A DNA stretch of 64,000 bases from Streptomyces sp. NBC_01476 (GCF_036227265.1 NZ_CP109446.1:7705001-7769000); one strand, 5' to 3'. Counted from the stretch's first letter, positions 50,193-59,259 are shown. Made by a program: numbers and translations. The notes: a model not told the origin generated them from the sequence alone.

Positions 50193-51188
50193 TCAACAGA
50201 GCGCGTCCAGCGCGGTTTCCAGCCGCGGCCCCACGAACTCCCGCACCCAGGTGAGGTGTTCCCCGCCGTAGCCGCGGGGTACCACCTCCACCAGCATGAT
50301 CAGATACAGGTAGCAGCGGTAGAGCGCGATCCGCCGCAGGGCCGCGTCGTCGAAGCCGGTACGCCCCCCGCCCGCGCCGTAACCGGCCAGGAAGGCGGCG
50401 TCGCTCTCGGCGGCGTCGGCGAAGAGCGACATCGAGGCGAAGTCGGCCAGCGGATCGCCCCAGAACATCCGCTCCCCGTCGATCAGTCCGCTGATCACCC
50501 GCCCGCCGGCCGGCCCGTCGAGCAGTACGTTGCCCGGCCACAGGTCGAAGTGCACCAGCGCGGGCACCGTCACCTCGTCGAGTGCCGGCGCGGCGGCGGC
50601 CAACGCGGCCCGCAGTTCCGGCACTTCCCGCGGCAGCCAGGGCCGGTACCTCTCCGCGTCGTCCAGAACAGCGCCGGTCATCGCCGCGAAGGCGGGCGCC
50701 CAGCGGTCGGCGAGCGGGCCGGTGCTCTGCGCCGGGTAGCCGAAGCCGGGGCCCTTGACGGCGTGCAGCCGGGCCACCAGCGTGCCCAGTTCGGACCGCA
50801 GCCGGTCGCGTTCCGCGCCGCTCAGCGCACCGGCGATGCCGTGCCAGGGCACGCCGGGCAGGTGCGTCATCAGCAGGAAGGGAGGGTGCGGGCCGGCCTC
50901 GTCGGGTTCGCTGTGGAGCACCCGCGGCGCAGCCACCGCCGCCTCTTGGGCCGCCGCGTAGAACTGCGCCTCGCCGTACAGCAGTCCGGCCTCGTAGACC
51001 AGTCGCGGTACCGTCGCCGGCGGCGGGACCTTCAGCACCACCCGGGCGCCGTCGGTGAGTTCCACCGCGTACAGCCTGTTGTAGGTGCCGCCGGCCAGTG
51101 GCCGCAGTTCCGCGATCCGCGCCGGGGCCACCCCGGCCCGCGCCAACAGCCGGGCCACCGGCTCCACTTCAGGCCCGCTCACGATCAT
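50193..51188 (-). CDS. Aminoglycoside phosphotransferase (APH) family kinase
   Basis: 331 residues from the ATG at 51188 with GGGAGG five bases upstream. Kinase-like fold: GGTYNRLYAVELTDGARVVLKVPPP (ATP-binding Lys), LLMTHLPGVPW hinge, catalytic HFDLWPGNVLL (H-x-D-x5-N) and metal-binding ISGLIDGERMFWGDPLADF. Substrate could be a small alcohol, sugar or antibiotic; nothing nearby decides. The frame is open further upstream, but that part is antisense-like low complexity. Confidence 0.9.
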   Translation of the reverse strand: MIVSGPEVEPVARLLARAGVAPARIAELRPLAGGTYNRLYAVELTDGARVVLKVPPPATVPRLVYEAGLLYGEAQFYAAAQEAAVAAPRVLHSEPDEAGPHPPFLLMTHLPGVPWHGIAGALSGAERDRLRSELGTLVARLHAVKGPGFGYPAQSTGPLADRWAPAFAAMTGAVLDDAERYRPWLPREVPELRAALAAAAPALDEVTVPALVHFDLWPGNVLLDGPAGGRVISGLIDGERMFWGDPLADFASMSLFADAAESDAAFLAGYGAGGGRTGFDDAALRRIALYRCYLYLIMLVEVVPRGYGGEHLTWVREFVGPRLETALDALC

Positions 51189-51639
51189 CCCGGCCTCCCC
51201 GTACTCGCGCGCCCACACCCTACGCGGTGGACGGCCCCCGGCCGAGGGCGCCGACGGCGGGCGGCTTCGCGGGGCAGGTGCGGGACCGAGCCGGACGGAC
51301 CGCGCCCGCACGACGGCGATCGGGGTCGGCCCGGAGGACGCGCCGGAGGTGCACGGCGGCTGCCGGGAGAACCGGTCCGCTTCCCGCCGGCCGGCGGGGA
51401 CCCCCGGAAGGAAGAGCCCGGAGCCAATCGCGCCGGGCCGGATCGCTGGCTCTGCCTTGCGCCGTGTGCTCTCCCGGTCGGCGGCCGGGCGGGTGCTTCT
51501 CGGGGGCCGGGCGATTAGGCACCGCGACAGTCGGTCATAAATCTCGCAAAGTCTGTAAAGCGGAAAATATGACAAGCCGGGATCCGGGGACGACAGCACA
51601 CCGCACGACCCGGGCACCCGGCGGACGTGAAGGAGCGCC
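51189..51639. other. Divergent intergenic region, 451 bp
   Basis: Between the APH-like kinase (-) and the phosphodiester glycosidase (+). Positions 51535-51575 are AT-rich (TCATAAATCTCGCAAAG and TGTAAAGCGGAAAATATGAC) and probably hold the promoter of the + gene. Most of the rest is GC-rich with no coding signal. No inverted repeat of note. Confidence 0.45.
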
Positions 51640-52899
51640 ATGAGCCAGGGCGGGATCGCGGAGCGGCAGGCGGACCCGGACGCCGGTGAGCCGGGCGGCG
51701 GCCCCGCCCGTGCCCGGCGCCGCAGAAGGCTGCTGCCCTGGAAGCACAAACGGGACCTGACACCGGCCCAGCTGCGCCGCCGCAAGCTCACCACCCGCGG
51801 CGCCCTCGGCGTCTGCGTGATCTGCGCCGGCACCCTCGGCTGGTCGGTCGGCAAGGCGCTCACCTACCCCGGCAAGGACAGCACCACCGCCCGGCTCGCC
51901 GAATGGGCACGCGACCACGAACTCGGCTTCGTGGTCGACCAACTGGAGGACTGGCAGTACCGGATGAACCCGCCCAAGGTCGGGGGCTCGCTCTCCCCCG
52001 ACGCGCTGGCCCGGATGAACGCCACCGCCCCCGTATCCGGCCCGTCCCCCGCCCATGTGGCGGCCCAGCCGCTGGTCCCGCTGCACGCCCCGCTGCCCGC
52101 ACCGGTCAGCCCCGCACTGCCCGGCGAAGGCGTCTACCGCACCCTCGCCAGCTCCCACGGCGAGCCCATCGTCCAGGGCACCTACGTCCGCCCGGACGGC
52201 GAGCACACCTCGTACGAGGCCGCCGTCGCCTGGATCAGCGGCACGTACTCCCGCTTCGAGCTGCACCCCGGCTTCCGCGAGCCCGGCGAGACCTTCGACG
52301 TGCCCCCGACCATCCCCAAGGGCGAGCGGGCCGGCCTGGTCGCCACCTGGAACGGCGGCTTCCGGATCACCGACGGGGGCTCCCGCGGCGGCTTCTACCT
52401 CGACGGCAAGACCGCCGGCCGGCTGCGCGACGGCGCCGCCTCCGAGGTCTTCTACCGCGACGGCTCCATCAAGATCGGCGTCTGGGGCCGGGACGTCCGG
52501 ATGACCCCCGACGTGGTGGGCGTCCGGCAGTGCCTGGAACTGATGGTCGACGGCGGCAAGGTGGTGCCCGACATCGACGACGACGCCAAGTGGGGCGTCA
52601 GCGACCAGAGCAAGAACTACGTGCCCAGGTCCGGTGTCGGCGTCACCGCCCAGGGCGACATCATCATGGTCGTCGGCCAGGCGCTCTCCGCGCACACCCT
52701 CGCCGACCTCATGCAGCGGGCCGGCGCGGTCCGCGCGATGCCACTGGACATGAACCGGGCCTGGCCGTCCTTCATGTCCTACGACGGCACCGCGGACCCC
52801 GCCAACCCGAAGCCCACCAACATCCTCGACTTCGAGGACCCGCCGGACCGCTACTACGTCCAGGCCACCCGTGACTTCGTGGCGGTCTACGGCCGCTGA
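51640..52899 (+). CDS. Membrane-anchored phosphodiester glycosidase (NAGPA-domain) protein
   Basis: 419 residues, ATG with AAGGAG upstream. A basic N terminus (RARRRRRLLPWKHKR), then a likely membrane anchor (LTTRGALGVCVICAGTLGWSVGKAL), a proline-rich linker, and a C-terminal domain (about 165-419) of the phosphodiester glycosidase type (PF09992): WNGGFRITDGGSRGGFYLDG, IKIGVWGRDVRM, SGVGVTAQGDIIMVVGQALSAHTLADLM and PLDMNRAWPSFMSY. Human NAGPA uncovers mannose-6-phosphate; bacterial members are exopolysaccharide or teichoic-acid related. Outer-face enzyme, probably. Confidence 0.88.
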   Translation: MSQGGIAERQADPDAGEPGGGPARARRRRRLLPWKHKRDLTPAQLRRRKLTTRGALGVCVICAGTLGWSVGKALTYPGKDSTTARLAEWARDHELGFVVDQLEDWQYRMNPPKVGGSLSPDALARMNATAPVSGPSPAHVAAQPLVPLHAPLPAPVSPALPGEGVYRTLASSHGEPIVQGTYVRPDGEHTSYEAAVAWISGTYSRFELHPGFREPGETFDVPPTIPKGERAGLVATWNGGFRITDGGSRGGFYLDGKTAGRLRDGAASEVFYRDGSIKIGVWGRDVRMTPDVVGVRQCLELMVDGGKVVPDIDDDAKWGVSDQSKNYVPRSGVGVTAQGDIIMVVGQALSAHTLADLMQRAGAVRAMPLDMNRAWPSFMSYDGTADPANPKPTNILDFEDPPDRYYVQATRDFVAVYGR

Positions 52900-52910
52900 C
52901 CGGCCCCGCC

Positions 52911-53804
52911 TCACGCCCGCTGCCGGACCGGCGGCCCCGCGGCCTCGGCGAACGCCCGGATCCTGGCGTTCGCCCGGGACGCCCGCCACACCGGCCCCCA
53001 GTCCAGCGTGGGTGTGTCGTGGAAGGGGACGAAGGCCACGTCGTCCCTGGCGTGCGACCGGGTGGCGTGCGCGCCGACCGGGAAGACACCCCGGCCTGCC
53101 CCGACCAGCGCCAGGATCTCCGGGAAGGTCGCCGCCGAGCCGCCTTCCGGGATCGCCCGGCCGGCCGGCGTCAGGCGCGGCGAACCCGGCTCCCGCCAGT
53201 GGTCGGGCAGCGAACAGGGCGCCCGCAGCACCGCCACCTCCGCCAGGTCCTCCACCGACACGGAACCCCGCCCGGCCAGCGGATGCGCGGCCGGCACCGC
53301 CAGCAGCCGCGGCTCGGAGAGCAGCACCGGACCGTTCGCCAGATCGGGCCCGGTCAGCGGGAGACAGGTGATCAGGACGTCCAGCTCGTCCGCCCGCAGC
53401 CGGGTCAGCGCCTCGCCCAGCCGCACTTCGAGGATCGCCACCTCGCAGTCCGGGTGCCGGCCGCGGAACGGATCGGTGGCCAGATCCATCAGCTGACCGG
53501 CGGCGGCCCCGACGAAGCCGACCCGCAGCACCCCGGTGACCCCGCGGCCGGCCGCGACCGCGGTGGCCAGCGCCGCCTCCAGCCGCTCGAACGCGGGCCG
53601 CAGGTCGTCGTGGAGCCGCTGTCCGATCGGGGTCAGCGCCACGCTGCGGCTGGTCCGCTCGAACAGCGGCGCGCCGACCCGGCGTTCCAGCTTGCTGATC
53701 ACCTGGCTGACCCGGGCGGTGGTCACCCGCAGCCGGACCGCGGTCCGCCCGAAGTGCAGTTCCTCGGCGAGAGTCAGGAACGCCTCGATCTCGTACCGCT
53801 CCAC
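52911..53804 (-). CDS. LysR family transcriptional regulator
   Basis: 297 residues. The N-terminal winged HTH (YEIEAFLTLAEELHFGRTAVRLRVTTARVSQVISKLERRVGAPLFERTSRSVALTPIGQRL) is canonical, and the LysR substrate-binding domain starts at GVLRVGFVGAAAGQL. Typical length. Transcribed away from the S4-domain gene. Target unknown; convergent with the glycosidase gene, 11 bases apart. Confidence 0.95.
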   Translation of the reverse strand: MERYEIEAFLTLAEELHFGRTAVRLRVTTARVSQVISKLERRVGAPLFERTSRSVALTPIGQRLHDDLRPAFERLEAALATAVAAGRGVTGVLRVGFVGAAAGQLMDLATDPFRGRHPDCEVAILEVRLGEALTRLRADELDVLITCLPLTGPDLANGPVLLSEPRLLAVPAAHPLAGRGSVSVEDLAEVAVLRAPCSLPDHWREPGSPRLTPAGRAIPEGGSAATFPEILALVGAGRGVFPVGAHATRSHARDDVAFVPFHDTPTLDWGPVWRASRANARIRAFAEAAGPPVRQRA

Positions 53805-53840
53805 GCCCCCGCCCCCCGTGTCGTTGTGATCTTTCCTGCA

Positions 53841-53855
53841 TTAAACCGTACTTAA
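53841..53855. promoter_or_regulatory. LysR-type box
   Basis: TTAAACCGTACTTAA fits the T-N11-A dyad of LysR-type regulators and lies 37 bp upstream of the LysR start, where autoregulation would act. Confidence 0.55.
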
Positions 53856-53927
53856 CGATCAGGCAGTTCATCGGTCAACTCCGGGCCGGCGTCGGCGCCG
53901 GGACCCGGCGGTCCCCGGGCCGGCCCG

Positions 53928-53941
53928 GATCCGCGCGGATC
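53928..53941. promoter_or_regulatory. 14-bp palindrome upstream of the S4-domain gene
   Basis: GATCCGCGCGGATC, a perfect palindrome 29 bp upstream of the ATG at 53970. Could be an operator or an mRNA hairpin. Confidence 0.4.
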
Positions 53942-53969
53942 ACCCCCGGCAGGCCGTAGGCTCGGGGAC

Positions 53970-54446
53970 ATGGCGGGAGAGGAAACGGGACCGGAAGTCC
54001 GGCACGAGACCCCGGAGGGTGGGCGGCCCCCGCGGGGCGCCGGCCAGATCTACGCGACCGGCGGCAGCGTGCGGGTGGACAGCTGGATCTGGTGCGTGCG
54101 GCTGACCAAGACCAGGTCGGCGGCGGCCACCGCCTGCCGGGCGGGCCACGTCAAGGTCAACGGTGACCGGGTCAAGCCCGCCCAGGCGGTCCGGGTCGGC
54201 GACGAGGTGCGCCTGGTGCACGCCGGCCGCGAACGCGTGGTCGTCGTCTCCAAGCTGCTCAACAAGCGGGTCGGCGCCCCCGTCGCCGTCGAGTCCTACG
54301 TCGACAACAGCCCGCCGCCGCCCCCGCGCGAGGACGTCCTGGCCCTCGGCGTACGCGACCGCGGCGCCGGCCGGCCCACCAAGCGGGACCGGCGGGCGAT
54401 GGAACGGCTCCGCATCCTCGGCCCGCGCCCGCCGGCCGGCGACTGA
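53970..54446 (+). CDS. S4-domain RNA-binding protein (HslR/Hsp15-like)
   Basis: 158 residues. The S4 domain spans about 34-85: VRVDSWIWCVRLTKTRSAAATACRAGHVKVNGDRVKPAQAVRVGDEVRL, then ERVVVVSKLLNKRVGAPVAVESY. Hsp15 binds free 50S subunits carrying nascent chains and helps recycle them after heat stress. A short extra N terminus and a basic C-terminal tail (RPTKRDRRAMERLRI) are typical of the actinobacterial form. Stands alone. Confidence 0.92.
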   Translation: MAGEETGPEVRHETPEGGRPPRGAGQIYATGGSVRVDSWIWCVRLTKTRSAAATACRAGHVKVNGDRVKPAQAVRVGDEVRLVHAGRERVVVVSKLLNKRVGAPVAVESYVDNSPPPPPREDVLALGVRDRGAGRPTKRDRRAMERLRILGPRPPAGD

Positions 54447-54621
54447 GCCACCCGGTCCAAGAGGGCGAGCACCCCCTGCCCGTCCGCGTCCAGCTCGCGT
54501 ACGGCCCGGGGGTGTCGCCCCGGGTCCGCACCGCTGCGATCAGCGGCGGCAGCACCGTGTCGTAGCAGCGGAAGGCGTCCGGGAAGGCGGTGCCCAGCAG
54601 GCGGGGGTGGAGTACGTCCAT
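54447..54621 (-). pseudogene. Frameshifted and truncated gene remnant divergent from marR
   Basis: Minus strand ATG at 54621 has GAGG upstream and opens MDVLHPRLLGTAFPDAF, with a coding-like codon pattern. Near 54520 the coding-like reading shifts frame and continues as RAVRELDADGQGVLALLDRV before running into the antisense of the S4-domain gene. The fragment seems to be the 5' end of a gene once controlled by the divergent MarR operator. Family not recognised. Confidence limited because it is short. Confidence 0.35.
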
Positions 54622-54677
54622 GGCAGACCTCGCAGGCGGCCGGCGCGCTGGGGCCGGCGAGGGGACGGACACAAAAC

Positions 54678-54695
54678 AGTGGGTGGCGACCCACT
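54678..54695. promoter_or_regulatory. MarR-type operator
   Basis: AGTGGGT-GGCG-ACCCACT, a perfect inverted repeat with 7-bp arms and a 4-base spacer, 18 bp upstream of the MarR start and between MarR and the divergent remnant. Position and form fit autoregulation by MarR. Confidence 0.7.
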
Positions 54696-54712
54696 ATTGG
54701 TCCGAGCCTACA

Positions 54713-55201
54713 ATGAGCCCCATGGACCCGCTGGCCGCACCCCCCACGCTGATCGGCCTCACCACCTATCTGCTGTCGAAGACCGGCAAGGCCGCCCGCT
54801 CCGCGCTCGCCGCCGAACTCGCCCGCCGCGGCCTGCGGTTGTGGCACATGGCGATCCTCGCCGCGCTCGCCGACTTCGGCCCGCACGCCCAGCGCGAACT
54901 CGCCGACCGGCTCGCCATCGACCCCAGCGACCTGGTCAAGGTGATCGACGAACTGGCCACGCCCGGCTATGTCGAGCGCACCCGCGACCCCGCCGACCGC
55001 CGGCGGGTGCGGATCGTCCTCACCCCGGCGGGCCGCGCCGCGCTCGCCGATCTCCACGACCGCGCCGCGACCGTGCAGGACGTGGTCCTCGCGCCGCTCT
55101 CCGCCGCGGAACGGGCCACCCTGCAGGCCCTCTTGCTGCGGGTCCACGCCGGGATGGAGGAAACCGCCCGCCAGGCGGCGGCCGGATCCCCGCCTTCGTA
55201 G
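54713..55201 (+). CDS. MarR family transcriptional regulator
   Basis: 162 residues from the ATG at 54713 (ATG at 54722 possible). MarR winged helix: LRLWHMAILAALADFGPHAQRELADRLAIDPSDLVKVIDELATPGYVERTRDPADRRRVRIVLTPAGRAAL, followed by the dimerisation helices. Often responds to phenolics or other aromatics, but no ligand is implied here. It is directly followed (75 bp) by a thiolase gene. Confidence 0.95.
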   Translation: MSPMDPLAAPPTLIGLTTYLLSKTGKAARSALAAELARRGLRLWHMAILAALADFGPHAQRELADRLAIDPSDLVKVIDELATPGYVERTRDPADRRRVRIVLTPAGRAALADLHDRAATVQDVVLAPLSAAERATLQALLLRVHAGMEETARQAAAGSPPS

Positions 55202-55275
55202 ACTCGCGGTGCCGGTTCGCGGGAGGCGCGGTCCACCCGCCGCCACGCCGGCACCCGCCCCCCGAGGAGTCCGCG

Positions 55276-56463
55276 ATGCGACCAGTCCATTTCGCCGCCG
55301 CCCGCCGCACCCCGATCGGACGGCTCCGGGGAGCGCTCTCCAGCGTGCGGCCGGACGACCTCGCCGCGACCGCGCTGCGCGGCCTGCTCGACACGGTGCC
55401 GGCCCTCGACCCGGCCCGTGTCGACGACGTCTACTGGGGCGCCGCGAACCAGGCCGGCGAGGACAACCGCAATGTCGCCCGGATGGCGGTACTGCTCGCC
55501 GGACTCCCGGAGACCGTCCCCGGCGCCACCGTCAACCGGCTCTGCGCCTCCGGGATGGAGGCGGTCACCTCGGCGGCCCGCATGATCGCGGCCGGCGAGG
55601 CGGACATCGTCGTCGCGGGCGGCTCGGAGTCGATGAGCCGCGCCCCCTTCGTCCTTCCCCGCCCGGACGAGGCACTGCCGCGGTCCATCGAGACCCACGA
55701 CACCCGGCTCGGCTGGCGGCTCACCAACCCCCGGATGCGGGACCTGCACGGCGTGCTCGCCATGGGTGAGACCGCGGAGGAGGTCGCCGAGCGCTACCGG
55801 GTCGGCCGGGCGGACCAGGACGCCTTCGCGCTCCGCAGCCACCGCAACGCCGCCGAAGCCCGCAAGGCCGGCCTTTTCGACGCCGAGATCGTGCCGGTCA
55901 CCCGCCCCGACGGGGTGGCCGTCACCGAGGACGAGTCCATCCGCGAGGACACCACCGCCGACCGCCTGGCCGCGCTCCGGCCGGTCTTCCGGGACGGCGG
56001 CACCGTCACCGCAGGCAACTCCTCACCCATGAACGACGGCGCCGCCGCCCTCCTCCTGGTCAGCGAAGAGGCCCTGCACGGCCTCGGCCTGGAATCCCTC
56101 GGCCGGTACGCGGCCGGTGCGAGCGCGGGCGTCCACCCCGACGTCATGGGCATCGGCCCGGTCCCCGCCACCCAGCGCGCCCTCACCCGCCTCGGCCGGA
56201 CCGCCGACACCATCGACGCGGCCGAATGCAACGAAGCCTTCGCCGCCCAGGCGCTGGCCGCCGTCCGGCTGCTCGGCATCGACCCCGCCCTCGTCAACCC
56301 CACCGGCGGCGCCATCGCCCTGGGCCACCCCCTCGGCTGCTCCGGCGCCCGCATCCTCACCACCCTGCTGCATCGGATGAACCGCACCGCAGCCCACCGC
56401 GGCCTGGCCACCATGTGCGTCGGTGCCGGCCAGGGCGCCGCCGTGCTCGTCGACCGTGACTGA
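55276..56463 (+). CDS. Acetyl-CoA acetyltransferase (thiolase)
   Basis: 395 residues from the ATG at 55276 (GAGGAG upstream). All thiolase signatures are present: Cys90 (NRLCASGMEAV), GGSESMSRAPFVL, AECNEAFAAQAL, GGAIALGHPLGCSGARIL and MCVGAGQGAAVLV. It either cleaves 3-ketoacyl-CoA or condenses two acetyl-CoA. It looks closest to the PcaF/FadA beta-ketoadipyl and acetyl-CoA groups. It probably shares control with the upstream MarR, giving a small degradation module that has lost its other half (see the divergent remnant). Confidence 0.95.
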   Translation: MRPVHFAAARRTPIGRLRGALSSVRPDDLAATALRGLLDTVPALDPARVDDVYWGAANQAGEDNRNVARMAVLLAGLPETVPGATVNRLCASGMEAVTSAARMIAAGEADIVVAGGSESMSRAPFVLPRPDEALPRSIETHDTRLGWRLTNPRMRDLHGVLAMGETAEEVAERYRVGRADQDAFALRSHRNAAEARKAGLFDAEIVPVTRPDGVAVTEDESIREDTTADRLAALRPVFRDGGTVTAGNSSPMNDGAAALLLVSEEALHGLGLESLGRYAAGASAGVHPDVMGIGPVPATQRALTRLGRTADTIDAAECNEAFAAQALAAVRLLGIDPALVNPTGGAIALGHPLGCSGARILTTLLHRMNRTAAHRGLATMCVGAGQGAAVLVDRD

Positions 56464-56569
56464 GAACCCGCGCGAACCGGCCACCCCGGGAAAAGACAGG
56501 GGTTGGCCGGGGCCCGCGGGCTCTGAGAGGATCTTCGGTGCGGATACCGACACAGGCGGGGGAGTCCAG

Positions 56570-57436
56570 ATGGCGAGTGCGTCGGACGGGGCCCGGCTGC
56601 TGGCGATCAGCGATCTGCACGTCGGCTACGAGGCGAACCGCGAGATCGTGGCGCGGATGCGGCCGGAGACGGACGGAGACTGGCTCATCGTCGCCGGCGA
56701 CGTCGGCGAGCGGTTCGCGGACATCACCTGGGCGCTGACCACCCTCAAGGAGCACTTCGGCACGGTCATCTGGCTGCCCGGCAACCACGAACTGTGGACC
56801 CCGCCCGACGACCCGGTGACGCTGCGCGGAGCGGCCCGCTACGACCACCTGGTGGCAACCGCCCGCGCCCTCGGCGTGATCACCCCGGAGGACCCCTACC
56901 CGGTCTGGGAGGGCCCCCGCGGGCCGGTCGCGGTCTGCCCGCTCTTCCTGCTCTACGACTACACCTGGCGCGACGGCACCCCCGGCGCCACCACCAAGGA
57001 GGAAGCGCTCGCCCACTCCGGTGAACTCGGCGTGATCTGCACCGACGAACGGTTCCTGCACCCCGACCCGCTGCCCGGCCGGGACGACTGGTGCCGTGCC
57101 CGCGTCGCCGCCACCGAGGCCCGGCTCACCGCCCTGGACCCCGGCCTGCCGACCGTGCTCGCCAACCACTGGCCGCTGCACCGCGAGCCGACCGCCATCC
57201 TGCGCTACCCCTCCTTCGCGCTGTGGTGCGGCACCGAACAGACCGAGGACTGGCACCTCCGCTTCCGGGCCACCGAGGTCGTCTACGGCCACCTGCACAT
57301 CCCGCGCGTCATCGAACGCGACGGCGTCCGCTTCACCGAGGTCTCCCTCGGCTACCCCCGCGAATGGGGCAGCCGCCCCACCGGGCCCGCCGGACCCCGG
57401 GTGATCCTCACCGGCCGCCAGGGAGCCGCCCGGTGA
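56570..57436 (+). CDS. Calcineurin-like metallophosphoesterase
   Basis: 288 residues from the ATG at 56570 with GGGGGAG upstream. All metal-binding motifs are present: SDLHVGY, GDVGERF, GNHELW, NHWPLH and YGHLHIPR. It overlaps the PPTase gene by GTGA. The pair metallophosphoesterase-PPTase recurs in Streptomyces, which suggests that the esterase could remove 4'-phosphopantetheine from carrier proteins or act on its by-product 3',5'-ADP. That is inference from order. Confidence 0.93.
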   Translation: MASASDGARLLAISDLHVGYEANREIVARMRPETDGDWLIVAGDVGERFADITWALTTLKEHFGTVIWLPGNHELWTPPDDPVTLRGAARYDHLVATARALGVITPEDPYPVWEGPRGPVAVCPLFLLYDYTWRDGTPGATTKEEALAHSGELGVICTDERFLHPDPLPGRDDWCRARVAATEARLTALDPGLPTVLANHWPLHREPTAILRYPSFALWCGTEQTEDWHLRFRATEVVYGHLHIPRVIERDGVRFTEVSLGYPREWGSRPTGPAGPRVILTGRQGAAR

Positions 57437-58134
57437 TCGAGCACCTGGTGCCCGCCGCCGTACGCTCGCACGTCGCCTACGGCGACGAACTCGACAACGC
57501 CCCCCTCTACCCCGAGGAGACCGAGGCGGTCCTGCGGGCGGTCCCCAAACGCCGGGCCGAGTACGCCGCGGGCCGCGCCTGCGCCCGGGCCGCCCTCGCC
57601 GCGCTCGGCCACCCGCCGGGCCCCATCCCGCGCGGCAGCGACGCGGGCGCCCCGGTCTGGCCGGCCGGGGTCGTCGGCAGCATCACCCACACCGACGGCT
57701 ACCGCGCCGCCGTCGTGGCCCGCAGCGCGGACATCCTCACCCTCGGCATCGACGCCGAGCCGCACGCCCCGCTGCCCGACAACGTCATCGAGATCATCCT
57801 CGCCACCCCCGAGGAGGAGGCCGCCCTGACCGGCCTCACCCGCCTGCACCCCGGCATCCACTGGGACCGGCTGCTGTTCAGCGCCAAGGAGACCGTCTAC
57901 AAGGCGTGGTATCCCTTCCACCACCGCATGCTCGCCTTCAAGGAGGCCGAACTCCTCTTCACCCGCGGCCCGCAGGCACCCGGCGACACCGCACCGGCCC
58001 ACGGTACGTACACCGCCCGGCTGCTCATCCCTGGCCCGCTGCTCACCGCGGAGACCGGGCCCGAGGTCTTCACCGGCCGCTGGATCGTCCGCGACGGCTA
58101 CCTGGCGACCGCCATCGTCGTACCCAACGAGTAG
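57433..58134 (+). CDS. 4'-phosphopantetheinyl transferase (Sfp/EntD type)
   Basis: 233 residues, GTG overlapping the previous stop. Sfp-type motifs: GSITHTDGYRAAVVA, LGIDAEPHAPLPDNV (metal-binding Asp and Glu), FSAKETVYKAWYP (W/F-x-x-K-E-x-x-x-K). Activates carrier proteins of polyketide and non-ribosomal peptide synthases by adding 4'-phosphopantetheine from CoA. This EntD-like type often serves the whole Streptomyces cell. Not inside a biosynthetic cluster here. Confidence 0.95.
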   Translation: MIEHLVPAAVRSHVAYGDELDNAPLYPEETEAVLRAVPKRRAEYAAGRACARAALAALGHPPGPIPRGSDAGAPVWPAGVVGSITHTDGYRAAVVARSADILTLGIDAEPHAPLPDNVIEIILATPEEEAALTGLTRLHPGIHWDRLLFSAKETVYKAWYPFHHRMLAFKEAELLFTRGPQAPGDTAPAHGTYTARLLIPGPLLTAETGPEVFTGRWIVRDGYLATAIVVPNE

Positions 58135-58170
58135 CGGCTAACGGGGAGTCCGCCGGTCCGCACGGCGCGG

Positions 58171-59223
58171 TCAGGCCGATTCGCGCCGCACCAGCGTCGT
58201 CTTGAAGATCACCGACCGGGTCTCCTGCCCCGCGTCGTCGATGAGCCCCATCAGCAGCTTCGCCATCTCCGCCGCCATGTCCTCCACCGGCTGCCGCACC
58301 GTCGTCAGCAGCGGACGGGAGGCGAGCGCCGCGCTGCTGTCGTCGAAGCCCACCACCGCGACATCGTCCGGAACCCTGCGGCCCTGGTCGCGCAGGACCA
58401 GCAGAGCGCCCTGGGCCATCAGGTCGCTGGCCACGAACACGCCGTCGGTGTCGGGGTGTTCCAGCAGCAGTTGGCGCATCGCCTGCTCGCCGCCCTCCTG
58501 CGTGAAACCGCCTTCGACACTGGGCACGAAGGCATGGCCGTGCTCGGCCATCGCCTCCCGGAAACCCGCGAGCCGGTCCACCCCTGCCGGGGAGTCGTAC
58601 GGGCCCGCGATGGTGGTGATCCGCCGGCAGCCGCGGGCCAGCAGATGCTCGGCGGCCAGCCGGGCGCCGGCCTGCTGGGCGATGTCGACATAGCTGATCG
58701 GGATGGGCGTCTGCGGCCGGGCGAAGAGCACGGTGGGCACACCCGCCTCGGTCAGCAGGAACGGCAGCGAGTCGCCCGGCGCTATCGACACCAGCGCCAC
58801 GCCGTCGATGTGCTCCTGCCGCAGAGTGGCCGCCAGTTCGCGCCGGGCGTCCTCGGAGTCGGCGAGCATCAGCACCGGATGGACACCGCGCGGCCGCAGC
58901 ACCGTGAGCAGACCGCCCAGCACCCGGCCGAAGAACGGGTCGCTGAACACCCGGCTCATGAACGGGTCCTCCGCCGCCCGGTGGTCCGGCACCGAGAAGA
59001 CCAGCGCGACCGAGTCGGTGCGGCGGGTGACGAGCGTCCGGGCCGCGCGATTGGGCACATAGCCGGTGTCGGCCACCGCCTGCTGGACGATCCGCTGGAT
59101 CTCCGGGTCCACATTGCGCGTCCCGTTGACCACGCGTGACACCGTGGCCCGGGAGACCCCGGCGAACCGCGCGACATCTTCCAGCGTGGGCTGGTGGGGC
59201 CGGGCAGGACGGCTGCTCGTCAT
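58171..59223 (-). CDS. LacI family regulator of the local glucan regulon
   Basis: 350 residues from the ATG at 59223; an upstream in-frame start would cross its own operator. HTH: PTLEDVARFAGVSRATVSRVVNGTRNVDPEIQRIVQQAVADTGYVPN (about 12-58). The effector domain shows SVALVFSVPDHR, ALVSIAPGDSLPFL and GVDRLAGFREAMAEHGHAF. A perfect 14-bp palindrome lies 23 bp upstream, and the same core precedes the GH16 and GH3 genes downstream, so this is likely the repressor of all three. Its ligand would be a beta-glucan oligosaccharide. Confidence 0.95.
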   Translation of the reverse strand: MTSSRPARPHQPTLEDVARFAGVSRATVSRVVNGTRNVDPEIQRIVQQAVADTGYVPNRAARTLVTRRTDSVALVFSVPDHRAAEDPFMSRVFSDPFFGRVLGGLLTVLRPRGVHPVLMLADSEDARRELAATLRQEHIDGVALVSIAPGDSLPFLLTEAGVPTVLFARPQTPIPISYVDIAQQAGARLAAEHLLARGCRRITTIAGPYDSPAGVDRLAGFREAMAEHGHAFVPSVEGGFTQEGGEQAMRQLLLEHPDTDGVFVASDLMAQGALLVLRDQGRRVPDDVAVVGFDDSSAALASRPLLTTVRQPVEDMAAEMAKLLMGLIDDAGQETRSVIFKTTLVRRESA

Positions 59224-59245
59224 GGACACATGTATACCACGGGCA

Positions 59246-59259
59246 GGAGAGCGCTCTCC
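59246..59259. promoter_or_regulatory. LacI operator, autoregulatory
   Basis: GGAGAGCGCTCTCC, perfect palindrome, 23 bp upstream of the LacI ATG. Core GAGAGCGCTCTC is shared with the sites at 62499 and 63441. Confidence 0.85.
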
